Assembly (NCBI RefSeq): GCF_963676685.1
Contig: NC_092349.1
Location: forward strand, 55,441,232 to 55,505,231
Origin: Mytilus edulis
Taxonomy: Eukaryota; Mollusca; Bivalvia; Mytilida; Mytilidae
Reading direction: 5' to 3'
Length of the DNA: 64,000 nucleotides
Both the position numbers and the translations under genes were made by a program. Of the stretch, positions 23,913 through 35,287 are shown one piece after another. The notes below the pieces were generated by a model. The model was not told the DNA's origin and searched no databases. It saw only the letters and a program-made list of their open reading frames with translations. How positions within the stretch are numbered: the stretch's first letter is position 1; each line of letters begins with the position of its first letter.

Positions 23913-24715
23913 TAACCAGCTGGTGCTCCGCAACGCGCAGCATTATACGACCGCAGAGAACGAACTCTAAACAGTTGGGGAAGTATAGACACAGCTTGAT
24001 ACAGCTCTAAATTTGTAATGTGATCAAATTTTTGACATAATATGAGTTTCTGACACAAAACAAATGTGAAGATCTTACAAATCTTGTGATATATTGTGCA
24101 ATTAAACATTTCTTCTTCAAACTTTGCAAACATTTGGAATTTCAGAAGCTTGAAGAAAAAAAATGAAAAGTGCTACCACCCCCTTTCATGCAATTATTCC
24201 AAAACCTGACATTTCTTTATACATAATTTACAAGTAGTGTAAGGAAAGTAAATCAGAACATAACCAACATTGAATGCTAAATGTTTCCTTTACTCTACTT
24301 TTACATTGTCTTAAATGTCCATTGACCAGAAACACCTAGTTTTGTCTCCTTTATGACCCTTTTGCCTCTAATTCCAAACAAATTTGAGCAAACAAAAAAC
24401 CAAATTCAATAACTATCCCTTCATGGTATGGAAACTTGTGATATAATTTCAAAAAGATTCATACACTTAAACACAAGTTATTGTTTGAAAACTACAAAAA
24501 TGCTTATTTTGGGCCCCGTTTTAGACCCCTTATTCCTGCACTATTGGGACCATAACATCCAAAATCAATCCAAACCTTCTTTTAATGCTATTGAACCTTC
24601 TGATAAAAATTTAAAGAGATCCATGCGCTAAAACAAAATTTTTTGTCCGGAAACTAAATGGATCTTCGGACGACGACGCAGACGGCATGATACCATTATA
24701 TACGACGCAAAATAT
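23913..24715 (+). mobile_element. Deleted copy (about 0.8 kb) of the ACGACCGC modular family
   Basis: The head is TAACCAGCTGGTGCTCCGCA, then ATTATACGACCGCAGAG and ACAGTTGGGGAAGTATAGAC. The tail is TTATTTTGGGCCCCGTTTTA, TTGGGACCATAACATCC, then TTCGGACGACGACGCAGACG and TATACGACGCAAA. Most of the tandem middle modules are missing. Confidence 0.75.
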
Positions 24716-24779
24716 AAAAACACCCCCTCTGTCACAATATTTTTTATGGAAACTATTTACTTCTTGTAAGTTCAAGAAT

Positions 24780-24965
24780 ATAAAAAAAGAAGATATGGTA
24801 TGATTGCCACAAGAGACCAAAATAACACAGAAATTAACACGGACAGGTCACCGTACTGCCTTCAACAATGAACAAAGCCCATACCACATCGTCAGCTCTC
24901 AAAGACCCCGAAATGACAATGCAAACAATTCAAACGAGAAAACTAACGGCCTAAGCTTCCTTGGA
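24780..24965. repeat. Dispersed repeat (AGATATGGTATGATTGCCAC type)
   Basis: AGATATGGTATGATTGCCAC, GAGACCAAAATAACACAGAA, GCCTTCAACAATGAACAAAG, TTCAAACGAGAAAACTAACG. Related in layout to the 11.4- and 61.2-kb repeats. Confidence 0.6.
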
Positions 24966-25484
24966 CATGTTGAAATTTGATATGTACAACTTATTGAAGT
25001 CATCTATTTTTTCTCACTATTTCACATGTATGTTGGGCTATTACCTTTTACATAACATGCAGAAAGAAGCGTAGAACACTACATTAACAAAGCACGTGAT
25101 AATTCATCCACGAGTATTTGAGTAATACTATAAACATTTTTTTTTTACATGATTAACTCATATAGATCGTGCCCCCTGAATCCTTAGACATGTTAGATAT
25201 TAAAAATATTAATAAATAAATAGAGTCAACAGTAAAAAAACGTTTGAAAAAAAACAATAGTTTCAGAGCAATCATCTTGCATTAAGATGAAGTGTCAACA
25301 AGCAAATTATCAACACAATATTACCTGTGATAACATGTATTATTATGTCTTATTTAACATGCATGAAAAAAAGAGGAATTATACGTTGTATTATCAAATT
25401 TGCATTTTGACCTTAAATATATGTTTATCATTTGAAACATTTGCATACTAAACGAGATAAATTTATGTATTACTGAAATATTAT
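24966..25484. other. No recognised gene or element
   Basis: AT-rich, with an oligo-T run at about 25139-25146. No coding signal. Confidence 0.45.
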
Positions 25485-25797
25485 TACACCAGGGGTATCG
25501 ATATCACAAACTAGTCAAAACATTTACTGAATTTTATCATCGGTATAAGAACATTATTCGTAAATATAGGTCAACATGCAGACTTCTTATACGTTCAGGT
25601 ATTTCACATCCAATTTTTTATGGAAATATTCTTTATAAAGCACAAAGGTGTCAGTATTTACCTTAGAAACTAACAAAACCTTTGTATAGACTTATTGAGA
25701 AGGGATATAGTTACGATACTGTTGTCAGGTCATTAAAGATTGCATATTTTGGCGTTAATATTGATTCACTTATAGGGTCTTTGCATCGGAACTAAAC
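25485..25797 (+). pseudogene. Degenerate C-terminal ORF fragment of a retroelement-like protein
   Basis: One frame reads HKLVKTFTEFYHRYKNIIRK, then STCRLLIRSGISHPIFYGNI, then RLIEKGYSYDTVVRSLKIAY, and stops at TAA about 25795. It is broken by an in-frame TAG after CQYLP and by a frameshift near 25500. The pattern (FYHRY..II.KY, GISHP.FYG, KGY.YDTVVRSL) resembles C-terminal segments of uncharacterised reverse-transcriptase-containing proteins that are abundant in bivalve genomes; this is a recollection, not a search result. The sequence after the stop is shared by other copies in the window, which supports its being the end of a mobile element's ORF. Confidence 0.55.
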
Positions 25798-26395
25798 ACA
25801 TTTATTCAAAAACCAGTTGTCGGCATGACACGGGTTATGTTCTTCTCATATATGTTATGATGGTATGATACTAATGATGTGCCTGATGTTCATATGATAA
25901 AATCATAATCTTTCAGTCAGTTTAATTGAAGTCTGGAGCTGGCATGTCAGTTAACTGCTAGTAGTCTGTTGTTATTTATGTATTATTGTCATTTTGTTTA
26001 TTTTCTTTGGTTACATCTCCTGACATCAGACTCGGACTTCTCTTGAACTGAATTTTAATGTGCGTATTGTTATGCGTTTACTTTTCTACATGGGCTAGAG
26101 GAATAGGGGGAGGGTTGAGATCTTACAAACATGTTTAACCCCGCCGTATTTTTGCGCCTGTCCCAAGTTAGGAGCCTCTGGCCTTTGTTAGTCTTGTATT
26201 ATTTTATTTTAAATTAGTATGGCGTTCTTTATCACTAAACTAGTATATATTTGTTTAGGGGCCAGCTGAAGGACGCCTCCGGGTGCGGGAATTTCTCACT
26301 ACATTGCAGACCTGATGGTAACCTTCTGCTGTTGTTTTTCTATGGTTGGGTTGTTGTCTCTTTGACATATTCCCCATTTCCATTCTCAATTTTAA
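25798..26395 (+). mobile_element. 3' non-coding tail of the retroelement-like family
   Basis: The whole segment is repeated inverted at 56812-57425 (for example GGCATGACACGGGTTATGTT, CTTTCAGTCAGTTTAATTGA, GGAGGGTTGAGATCT, GGGGCCAGCTGAAGGACGCC and the end TTTGACATATTCCCCATTTC). It is repeated partly at 32450-32735 and 19597-19735. It directly follows the ORF remnant. Confidence 0.8.
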
Positions 26396-26564
26396 ATATC
26401 TATTTTTTTTAATTTATCAATTGATTGATTCTTAGTTGCTTTAGGCAGCATTTTTATTTATAAATATTGGTTTCTTTTAAGACAATTGACAACGACATAT
26501 GAACAAATAATTGAATTTGATTTTGTCTGGTTGAATCATAAAAAAGTGAAAAAAAGAAAACAAA

Positions 26565-27870
26565 AGTTTGCAATCATTCAATACACCAAATATAGATGAC
26601 TCAGAATACTTATAGAATTAAATAATAGAAATGAACCAAAGAACACAAAACAAACAAGAGGCTGTCACAACGACAGCAAACCGGATTTATTAACATTTAT
26701 TTGTGTCCTGGCAATATCACAAGAACCATTACTGATGAATGGTGAAAGTGAAAATCGTCAATATCAAATTTGACCTCCATTTTGTCATCAGTATCAACAT
26801 ATTAAAATTTGAAAAGCTTAGATTGAATGGTTCATGAGTAAATGCAACAACCTGAACGGAAACGCCATTTTACGATCTTTCAAGAACCATAACTCCTGAA
26901 CGGTAAAAGTCAAAATCGTCATTATTGAACTTGACCTCTATTTTGTCATCAGTAACAACATATTAAAATTTCAAAAGCTTTGGTTGAATGGTTCATGAGA
27001 AAATGCACGGACACGACGGGAAAAACCATTTTTCAATTTTTCAAGAACCATAACTCCTGAACGGTAAAAGTCAAAATCGTCATTATTGAACTTGACCTCC
27101 ATTTTGTCATCAGTAACATCATATAAAAAATTTCAGAAGCTTTGGTAGAACAGTTCATGCATAAATGCACGGACACAACTGGAAACTCCATTTTTCAATC
27201 TTTCAAGAACCATAACTCCTGAACGGTAAAAGTCAAATTCGTCATTATTGAACTTGACCTCCATTCTTTCATTAGTAACAACATATTAAAATTTGGGAAG
27301 CTTTGGTAGAACAGTTCATGCGTAAATGCACGCACAACTCCATTTTTCAATCTTTCAAGAACCATAACTCCTGAACGGTAAAAGTCAAAATCGCCATTAT
27401 TGAACTTGACCTTCGTATAGTTGTCAGTAATAACATATTAAAATTTTAAAAGCTTTGGTTGAACGGTTCATGAGTTAATGCACGGACAACATTTGATTGC
27501 CGCCCGCCCGCCCGCCCGCCCGACCGCCCGGCCGCCCGCCGTACATCCCCAAATCAATAACCGACATTTTTGTCACAAAAATCCGGTTAAAAACGGTATA
27601 ATAAAAACATGTTCGACTGACATGTACATCGTAAAATATTTTTATGCATTAAATATATTTTACCTATTGCATACAATATAAGAAAATAGACTAACACATA
27701 AAAACTTCACTCTACACCGAACCATTGCACATAAGGCCAAGGGAGATGACACCTGCCAAATGGACATATGTTCAAAGTACTATTATTTCATATACCAAAT
27801 AAGGTAGATCTGTACCATTTAAATACGGTAAAGGAAAATCGACAAATGAAAGACGAAAACTTCCTAGCAT
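26565..27870. repeat. 145-bp-type repeat split by an inserted array
   Basis: 26565-26651 (CATTCAATACACCAAATATA, AATGAACCAAAG) and 27690-27870 (GAACCATTGCACATAAGG, GATGACACCTGCCAAATGGA, CATATACCAAATAAGG) are pieces of the family seen at 14982-15836. The DNA between them is the 161-bp array. Confidence 0.55.
26652..27595 (+). repeat. 161-bp tandem array (five copies) with an (CCCG)n tract
   Basis: Five units begin at AAGAACCAT, at 26721, 26882, 27043, 27205 and 27357. Each has CTCCTGAACGGTAAAAGTCA, CGTCATTATTGAACTTGACC and TTGGTTGAATGGTTCATGAG-like blocks. The left edge (GTCACAACGACAGCAAACCG) and right edge (TTTTTGTCACAAAAATCCGG) share the inverted word AACCGGATTT. A (CCCG)n tract lies at 27500-27540. 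Confidence 0.8.
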
Positions 27871-28009
27871 AAATATTTTTGACAAAATATAAAGCTTTTT
27901 TAAAGTATGAAAAATTAAGCCTTTGAAGCTTGTAAACACTGCTGTGCCCACGCCGCAGCTGGATCACTCTTCATATGTTTATGCACGAAAACATAAAGTT
28001 CAAACGTTT

Positions 28010-30045
28010 TTGTTTTTTCTCGGGTTTTGTGTGCGGTCTTCCATTTCATCTTAATCTGAATCGGTACTATCGTCACTCTCTTTGGAAATTTCTTTCTCGC
28101 AAAACGGTTCAAGCATAAGATCATTACGACATTTTTTTGTAATATTAATTGAGATTTTGAAAACTGTCAAATATTTGTCCACAAAAGCAATCGAACATTT
28201 CATCTTTATGTTTTCTCACGTGTCCAAATAATCCTGCTGATTTTCTTCCAAACTATTTCCGCATAAGTGACCTTGAGTCTGTTCGTTTGCTGTCATATTC
28301 CTTATGCATGTATCTTCGTGTGGTGTTAACTTACTTCTATAAACAAATTTCTTGTTACATTTCTTGCATTTCAAAAGACCATTATTTTTATGATTTAATA
28401 TGTGTTTTTCTAATTCATGTTTATACTTAAATACACTAGTGCAGGATTTAACATTGCATTTATAAAATTGATCCGAATGAAAAGTGAGCTCATGTTTACT
28501 CCTTCCTGATGTGGTCTTGAAGGTCAACACACAACATCTACAAGTATAAACCTTTGTTTCTTTCGAATTTAAATGAGGATGGCGTCGTTTGTGGTTGTTA
28601 TATTTTTTATAATCTTTCGTTGAAAAATTACATTCATCACAATTATAAACCTTTGTCCTTTTCTTATTGATAGCCTTATTTAACGTTTTAACAATACCCT
28701 CAATGTCGTCATTATCATCATCAACATCATCGTCGTTCATGTCGTTGTTTTCATCGGTTTCACCACCAGTTTCCATAGGAAGGCAGCTATCCTCATGTTC
28801 TATCAAATCATGTTTTGTAACGAAGGATTTTGCACATTTCCCACATTGTATTAAACCAGTTTTCTTATGCTCTAATAAATGTTCATTCAACTTGTGTTCA
28901 TCAGAAAAATATTTAAAACAACCTTACTCTAAGCATTCAAATACCAAAGAATGTACCTTTTCCGTTTGAACTTTCGAGGCAAGCGTAGTTTTATGCGCTG
29001 TTTCACACTTATCACAAGTGTGTGATTGTGGTTCAGCATTCTTTTGCTTTCTTATAAGGTAAGCATGGTGTCTGTAATGTTTAGTATACTGTGTCTTATC
29101 TTCTGTTGAGAACTCACAATGTGAACAACGATAAACGTCTTGTGTCTGTTTTGATTTGTTTTCGTTTCTCTGGGTGAGTAAAATTGAATTCATCCGTTCA
29201 ACAAATTCCTCAACATTATCAGCATTAAACTCTTCCATCGTAGTAGTATTCTCGACTGTTAAACTTGCTCTTTTATTATTATCAACTACAGAAGCCATAC
29301 TGTTGATACTTCTGCTTAACTTTAAAGATTCCTTAAAATTGAAACCTTTACCCCCCTGACAATGAATTTTACTTATATGTTCAGAAAGATTTTTTTGGGC
29401 TTTATACACTTTATTACAAATGTCACATCGAAACATTAATCTTTTGACACAATAATCCTCGTGTCTTTTCAGTGCACCCTTTAGTACAAATACCTGTGTA
29501 CATTTCCTACATTTCAGGACTCCTTGTGATTTATGCCATAACAAATGCTTTTGTAAAGCAGATTCTTCCACGAAACGTGATTTACACCCTCCAAGTACAC
29601 ATCTCAATATAGGCTTAGCCGAATGCACTATTTCTTGATGTTTAATCAAAGTGTTTTCTAATTCGTATTCCTTTCCGCATTTATCACATGAATATTTTGG
29701 AGGTTTACATAGTTTATACATTCTAAGTCTTCGTTCAAGGTAACAGTGACGTTGTCTGTGTCTCACCTGTTCCTCCTTGTCACCTGTTGAAAATTCACAC
29801 TTTTTACAATGCCACAACTTTTCTTGATTGGTGTCACCTGACTCGTTCCTTACTTTATTTAATTGGCTCTTATTTCTAAGCTTTTTGTCAGATATTTGAT
29901 AGCTTTCACATTCATCAATGAGTATTTGTTCTTGTAAGCAGGGTAATTGATCTCTGTCACCTTCTTCTAAGAAAATGCGTTCTGGAAGTATTGATCCTTC
30001 TTTTCCAGTCTTCTTAATACATTCCTCTTCCAAATCGACAATATC
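28010..30045 (-). pseudogene. Disabled duplicate of the BTB-ZF terminal zinc-finger exon
   Basis: The reading frame starts directly after an ATTATAG acceptor (AG at 30047-30046; first codon GAT 30045-30043), exactly as in the intact exon at 39678. It encodes the acidic leader (LEEECIKKTGKEG), six C2H2 fingers and a degenerate seventh. An in-frame TAA at 28926-28924 falls inside the next finger. The frame then resumes at once (GCFKYFSDEHKLNEH) through further fingers to 28216. A one-base shift near 28255 and later stops (for example TAA 28053-28051, in a serine/acidic tail that matches the intact copy) complete the damage. It keeps a middle finger set (positions 7-9) that the intact copy has lost. 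Without the TAA the exon would code about 605 residues. It is either a dead duplicate or an alternative 3' exon giving a shorter protein that ends after finger 7. Nothing here separates the two. Confidence 0.85.
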
Positions 30046-30124
30046 CTATAATTAAATTGAAATTATTTATTTTTCATTTAGAATTTTAAATACAATTTAT
30101 TCTTGCAGAGCCAGTTTTAGAATT

Positions 30125-30820
30125 AGACTTATAAGGCTCGTAATAAAAGAGGGATGAAAGATACCAAAGGGACAGTAAAACTCGTAAATCTAAAACAAAC
30201 TGACAACGCCATGGCTAAAAATGAAAAAGACAAACAGAAAAACAATAGCACACATGACACAACATAGAAAACTAAAGAATAAACAACACGAACCCCAACA
30301 AAAACTAGGGGTGATCTCAGGTGCTCCGTAAGGGTAAGCAGATCCTGCTCCACATGCGGCACTCGTCGTGTTGCTTATGTGATTACAAATCCGGTAAATA
30401 GTCTAATTCGGTAGGTCAAATTCATGAAAGGGAAGGGGATTGTAGCTACGACGTAAGGAACATATCCGATATCATTTGTGAAACGGTTATTCCATAACGG
30501 TCAACCAACTCGTGATGGCGTCCGTAAAATTTACGAAGGGATGATTTCAACTTCACCATTTGGAACTCTTGGTTTAATAGCATCCTTGTGAGCAGTAACC
30601 CTCTATCAAGAAAATCATGATAGGAAATGCAAGCATGTGAGCGATATGGATGTTTCTACAGGAGGACAAGGATCTGCTTACCTTCTCAGATTACCTGAGA
30701 TCACACCCAGATTTGGGTGAGGTTCTTGTTAATAGGTTTTTTGTTTACTATGATGGTTCTCGTGTGCACTATTGTTTCCTTACATATTCTTTTAAATTAA
30801 AGAAATGGCGATGTTAGTTA
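30125..30820. mobile_element. Inverted pair of a common dispersed repeat
   Basis: 30145-30345 (AAACTGACAACGCCATGGCT, ACACATGACACAACATAG, GGGGTGATCTCAGGTGCTCC, GGGTAAGCAGATCCTG) is matched in reverse by 30668-30815 (AAGGATCTGCTTACC, TTACCTGAGATCACACCC, GTGTGCACTATTGTTT, AATGGCGATGTTAG). About 320 bp of unique sequence separates the arms. It could be a foldback element or two insertions. Confidence 0.65.
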
Positions 30821-30884
30821 TTACTAAAAATCTATGAGTTTCCCTCTTAAAGTGATTTTTCATTTTTCAATCTTAAAAATATGT

Positions 30885-31530
30885 AAGGGTTCCACGAAAC
30901 CCTGTTTCCCACCGACTTTTGCTGTAAATCGCAGGCTCAACAAAAATGAGGGAAAAAAATCAATCAAAATATTCCTCCTAATTGATACTATCTTTTGATT
31001 GTAAGAAGCTTCTGTCCAAGTTTGGTAAAAATCTAGGATAGTTTTTGAATCAAATAAATGTTTTAAAAACTTAAACTGCAGACTGTATGTAATGTTATCT
31101 GGAAGAAAATCTCAGTTCATTTAAAAGTAAAATACGGAAAAAATGAATCATTTTTTTTACAAAATTTACTTCTGGATACTATCTGATGATCATAAACAAG
31201 CTTCTGTCTAAGTTTAATACAAACCCAGGATAGTTTAAGAAAGATTAAGATTTAAAAATCTTTAACCACAGAGTAAATGTAATGTTACCCCGCAAAAAAA
31301 AACCAAAGTCCATTTAAAAGTAAAATACGGAAAAAATGTTCTTTTTTTTACAAAGTATACTTCTGGATACTATCTTATGATTATAAACAATTTTCTGTTT
31401 AAGTGTGGTACAAACCAAGGATAGTTTCAGAAAGTTATTAAAATTTTAAAAACTTTAACCACAGAGTGAATTTGATGTTTCCCCACAGAAATACTAAGTC
31501 CATTTATAAGTAAAATACGGAAAATTATCA
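30885..31530 (+). repeat. Tandem repeat of about 190 bp, three copies
   Basis: Units share GTAAAATACGGAAAA, ACTTCTGGATACTATCT, ATAAACAAGCTTCTGTC, AAGTTTGGTAAAAAT and CAGGATAGTTT. The same family, starting at GGTTTCCGCGGAACCC, recurs at 56431-57790. It lies just upstream of the disabled zinc-finger exon, on the side from which splicing would arrive. Confidence 0.7.
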
Positions 31531-31772
31531 CTATTAATAATTATCATTAGTCAGGAATAAATAGAACGAACTATATGAAATCATTTTTAAATATAAAATA
31601 AATAATTAAAAGAAGACGTCTTTTTTATAAAACATAATAGACATCAAATGGTATAGCAGTGTTCAGAAATTTTAAAGTCGTGCATCTATTAAAAAAATAT
31701 TTAAACCGGCATCAAATTAGTTGATCTAAATCTCTAATAATAATATAAGGTTAGAGTGTGAGATAAATAATT

Positions 31773-31943
31773 CAGAGACAAACAAGACATTCTAATTCGA
31801 AAAGCGTCCAAATTTCATCACAGCACAGAAAAGAATAATATTTTCCAAGAACTATTACCGACTGGAACAAACTACCGGATATAATTGTAAATTGCACTTC
31901 AGTAGACTCTTTCAAATCTTCAATTTCAAAGCATCACTTTTAA
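31773..31943 (+). pseudogene. 3' end of a LINE reverse-transcriptase ORF
   Basis: The plus strand reads TRHSNSKSVQISSQHRKE, a stop, YFPRTITDWNKLP, then SVDSFKSSISKHHF and a terminal TAA at 31941-31943. A block of the form (F/Y)FPRTI.DWN.LP...(S)..FK..(I/L) followed by a stop is the usual C-terminus of CR1/Jockey-type LINE proteins. One internal stop is visible. The following AT-rich sequence to about 32090 would be its 3' UTR. Confidence 0.7.
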
Positions 31944-32449
31944 CTCAATTATAGCATCTTAACATTTATTTTTAAATTTTCGTATTAAAAAAAAATGTAC
32001 ATTTTTTTTATCTTTGTCTTGTTGTAATAAGTTTTCTCCTGTGACATAATCTTCAATTTGATGAAGGCGGTAACTATATGGTAGAATAGAGTAGAACACG
32101 TACCAGTTACCAGTAATGGAGCAGGAGCATTCCACAGGAATTATTATGAACTGAACAATAAATTGAAGTTACAAGCTACTAAACACATTAAATTGGGAAA
32201 TACCCATGCAACAGCAGTAAGTAGAAAGAATGTTTCAGAAAAGGAAAAAAATGCCTTGTGAACTGCCGGTTCAAAGTCCGAAAAAAGGAGGAGGAAAGTC
32301 ATTTTATTTCTTATTGGTGCAATCGTATGTTTTATGTTTGGCGCAAATGATACCATGTAATTTAAAATAGGTGGCGCAAACGTAGCATTAGAGAAAAAAG
32401 TATAAGGACGCAATTTTGGCACAAACGGATCTCTCCCAAATGCGGCGGG
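31944..32449. other. Putative LINE 3' UTR, then unassigned sequence
   Basis: AT-rich. The minus-strand ORF at 32144-32422 shows no domain that I recognise. Confidence 0.35.
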
Positions 32450-32735
32450 AGTAAATATGTATGTTTAGACCACAATCTTACCCCACTACCTCTAGCCAAT
32501 GTAGAAAAAACAAACCCCCATCAATACGCCAGTAAAATGAACTTTAAAAGAAATCCAAATTATATGTCAGAATAGGGAACAGAAGAAAGTAATCAAAATG
32601 ACAATGATAATAAATTAACAAAGGACTACTTTATAAATTTCTAGCAGTTACTGACATATGCTAGCTTCAGACATAAAAAACTAATTGAAAAATTACGTTT
32701 TCATCACTATGAATAACAAGCAAAACCCCTTTTTG
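32450..32735 (-). repeat. Inverted partial copy of the 25.8-kb 3' tail family
   Basis: Colinear with 57090-57370: CCTCTAGCCAATGTAGAAAA, GTCAGAATAGG, AAAATGACAATGATAATAAA, CTAGCAGTTACTGACAT, AACTAATTGAAAAATTACG, CATCACTATGAAT. Confidence 0.65.
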
Positions 32736-34879
32736 TTGCATTTATTGCTAGTTTGTTCCTGAAAATTCATGAAATATGTCATTGGCAACCAAAAACCGAT
32801 TATTTAAAATAGGTTGTTTTACATGCAAATTACAAAGAAACTTATAGGAATCAACTCCCTCGGGCAAAGTAGCCCTTATAGATGGATTTTGATATGTTTA
32901 TCGTCACTTTGGCCAAAAACCTCGTCAATTTTTTCGGTTCTTATATTTACTAGACTGTTAAATATCCAGTTTTCAGCGGCGTTCCAGAAGTGAATACTTG
33001 ACTTAAAAATCCGCATTTTACCTTGTACAGGTTTTTCGAGGGCAACATTGGTGTTTCGCCAAAAATGGAAAAATTCCTCGTGCACTTAAAAGCGTGGCAC
33101 TCCTTTTACACGGCACATTCTGACTGGACACACCTGTGTTCTTTTTCTTTGCTCAAAGTTGATGTTTTTGTGTTCTGATAAATTGTGAGAGGGTTAGCGC
33201 TATAGAACCAGGTTTAATCCACCATTTTCTACATTTGAAAATGCCTGTACCAAGTCAGGAATATGACAGTTCTTGTACATTCGTTTTTGATGCGTTTTGT
33301 TATTTGATTTTGCCATGTGATTATGGACTTTCCGAATTGATTTTCCTCTGAGTTCAGTATTTTTGTGATTTTACATTTGATTGTCGTACGATAACTTAAA
33401 AATGCACAAATAACAAGAGCTAACAATTTTATTCAGTTTTCATCGCTATTTATCACATGATTTAGTTGAAAAAAAATTAACACTATATTAAGGTAGGGTG
33501 AATATCTGGATTCAGAATAATTTTTTTTTACCTCTGCTTGCACAGAATATTTTTTTCTCATCGAATTGGGGATAAGAATATTTGTATGTACCATTATTGA
33601 AGTCCCTCTTGGAAGTATCCAAGTAAAAAAAGTGGCACCGTAGTGAAAATATTTTTATATTAGATTCCCAAAGAGATTACCATTTATCGCCGATATAAAA
33701 CTTTTGAAAATGATTTTCAAAATGCCGGCACCTACAGATGAATAGATTGGCGCTTAATGTACAACGGCAACTATTACATAAGTCTTTTGTAGACGACATG
33801 CTCGTCTGGCGCAAATACAAAATGTTCATCCTGCTATCTATTTATGATGCGTTTATGTAGATACCTTATAACAGTACTATTCTGGCTCCAAGCTACTAAT
33901 ATTTGATCTTACTCTTAGTTTCAGCGTAAGAAATATATCAAAAACCTCCCACATTCCAGACTAGCACAACGTTCATTGCGACACCATGAATTCAGTGTGC
34001 TCCTACCGTACCAATACTTCGAACTGAAACCATTGATACAAGGCAATATGTGCACATGATCGTCATGCAATTAATCAAAAATGAAAACAAAATGTTAAAA
34101 GTTACGACTGAAGCGCTGTTCTGGGTCAACCTTCTTCAGGAACACTAAAAGCTGAATATTTAGGGCCAATAATTTATAACCGAAATAGTTGATTAAAACG
34201 TTAACGATGAGATTGTTCAAAATGTACATGGAAATATATATATTCTTCTGCTGGCATAATCATGATAATGGCAGAAAGTAAGAAGTCGCAGATAAAAACA
34301 GAAAAAAATTGAGATCAAAAGATATAATACAATGTTTATTGAGCCATTTTATTGCTTAAAGTTCAGTCGAAAATATATAAATATATATTCAACCTAACCA
34401 TACTCAGTCACGTACTCGGTTGGAATAAAATAAAAGAATCGAAGTTCTTTGTTAGAGAAGGCGGCAAATGCTTAATGTAATGTTTACTATAGTGAGATCA
34501 CTTTTAAAAGTTAATAGAAACCAACAAAATTACAATTTTCTTCTCAATTACAAATTGTTCTATTTTAAAACACCATTTGCATAGGTTTTCAATTGGTCTA
34601 GTGCATAGGTAAGCATAACAATTAGATATCAAGTCGACGACATGTATATCTTTCAAGTTAAATGTAGAAAATGCATAATCTCCGACTTTTTAAAAATTTA
34701 CCACGGACAGAAAACATATCAATCTATTAATTCAGTAATTTTCGTATCTGCCCTTCCATAATGTGACTCAAGAAAAAATTCAAAAAAATGGGTAACCATT
34801 GTATCGAAAAGAGAAGATCCAGTGCACCTTTGTATATAAGGGCGTGTTTGAGTTGAATAATTTGTTTCAACTTACAATA
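32736..34879. other. No recognised gene; one repeat scrap
   Basis: AT-rich. 33780-33835 (AAGTCTTTTGTAGACGACAT then GCTCGTCTGGCGCAAATAC) is a diverged scrap of the CGTCTGGCG repeat. The ORFs at 32876-33085 and 33229-33426 are unsupported. Confidence 0.45.
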
Positions 34880-35287
34880 ATCACTTACTTCAAATTAAAT
34901 ATAGCAGACATATCCCCTATACTCTATACTGCCTGATAAATAGAGGTCGAGGTCATGTGAGAATCTAACTAGAATAATGACTTTACAAGGTACACAGATA
35001 CCAAATAGCTATATTACTCATAGAAAGAGACAAATAAAGAAAACTTTTTTTAAGTAATCACTGAACCATGAAAATGAGAGCAAGAACAATGAACAAATGA
35101 CCGACGGAAACTTTAAAACATTAGGCATATATATTCAAAACATGGATTTTGGTCTTCTACATGTTCTACAGTTTGTACCTTCTGAAATACTTAACTTTAA
35201 AGAGGTTTGCTAACACCGACGTGACTGCCATCGCCTGTGTCAGATCGACTATGTCGATATTTCTGCAATATCAGTTAAACGCATAAG
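34880..35287. repeat. Degenerate copy of the 145-bp tandem family
   Basis: GATAAATAGAGGTCGAGGTC, TTACAAGGTACACAGATACC, ACTGAACCATGAAAATGAG, TACAGTTTGTACCTTCTGAA match blocks in 14982-15836, including its ending (TCTACCTTCTGAAATATAAA). Confidence 0.6.

Noticed and set aside
28667-29359. Plus-strand Ser/Leu-rich ORFs over the zinc-finger pseudogene
   Set aside because: They are antisense shadows of the acidic and zinc-finger coding strand.
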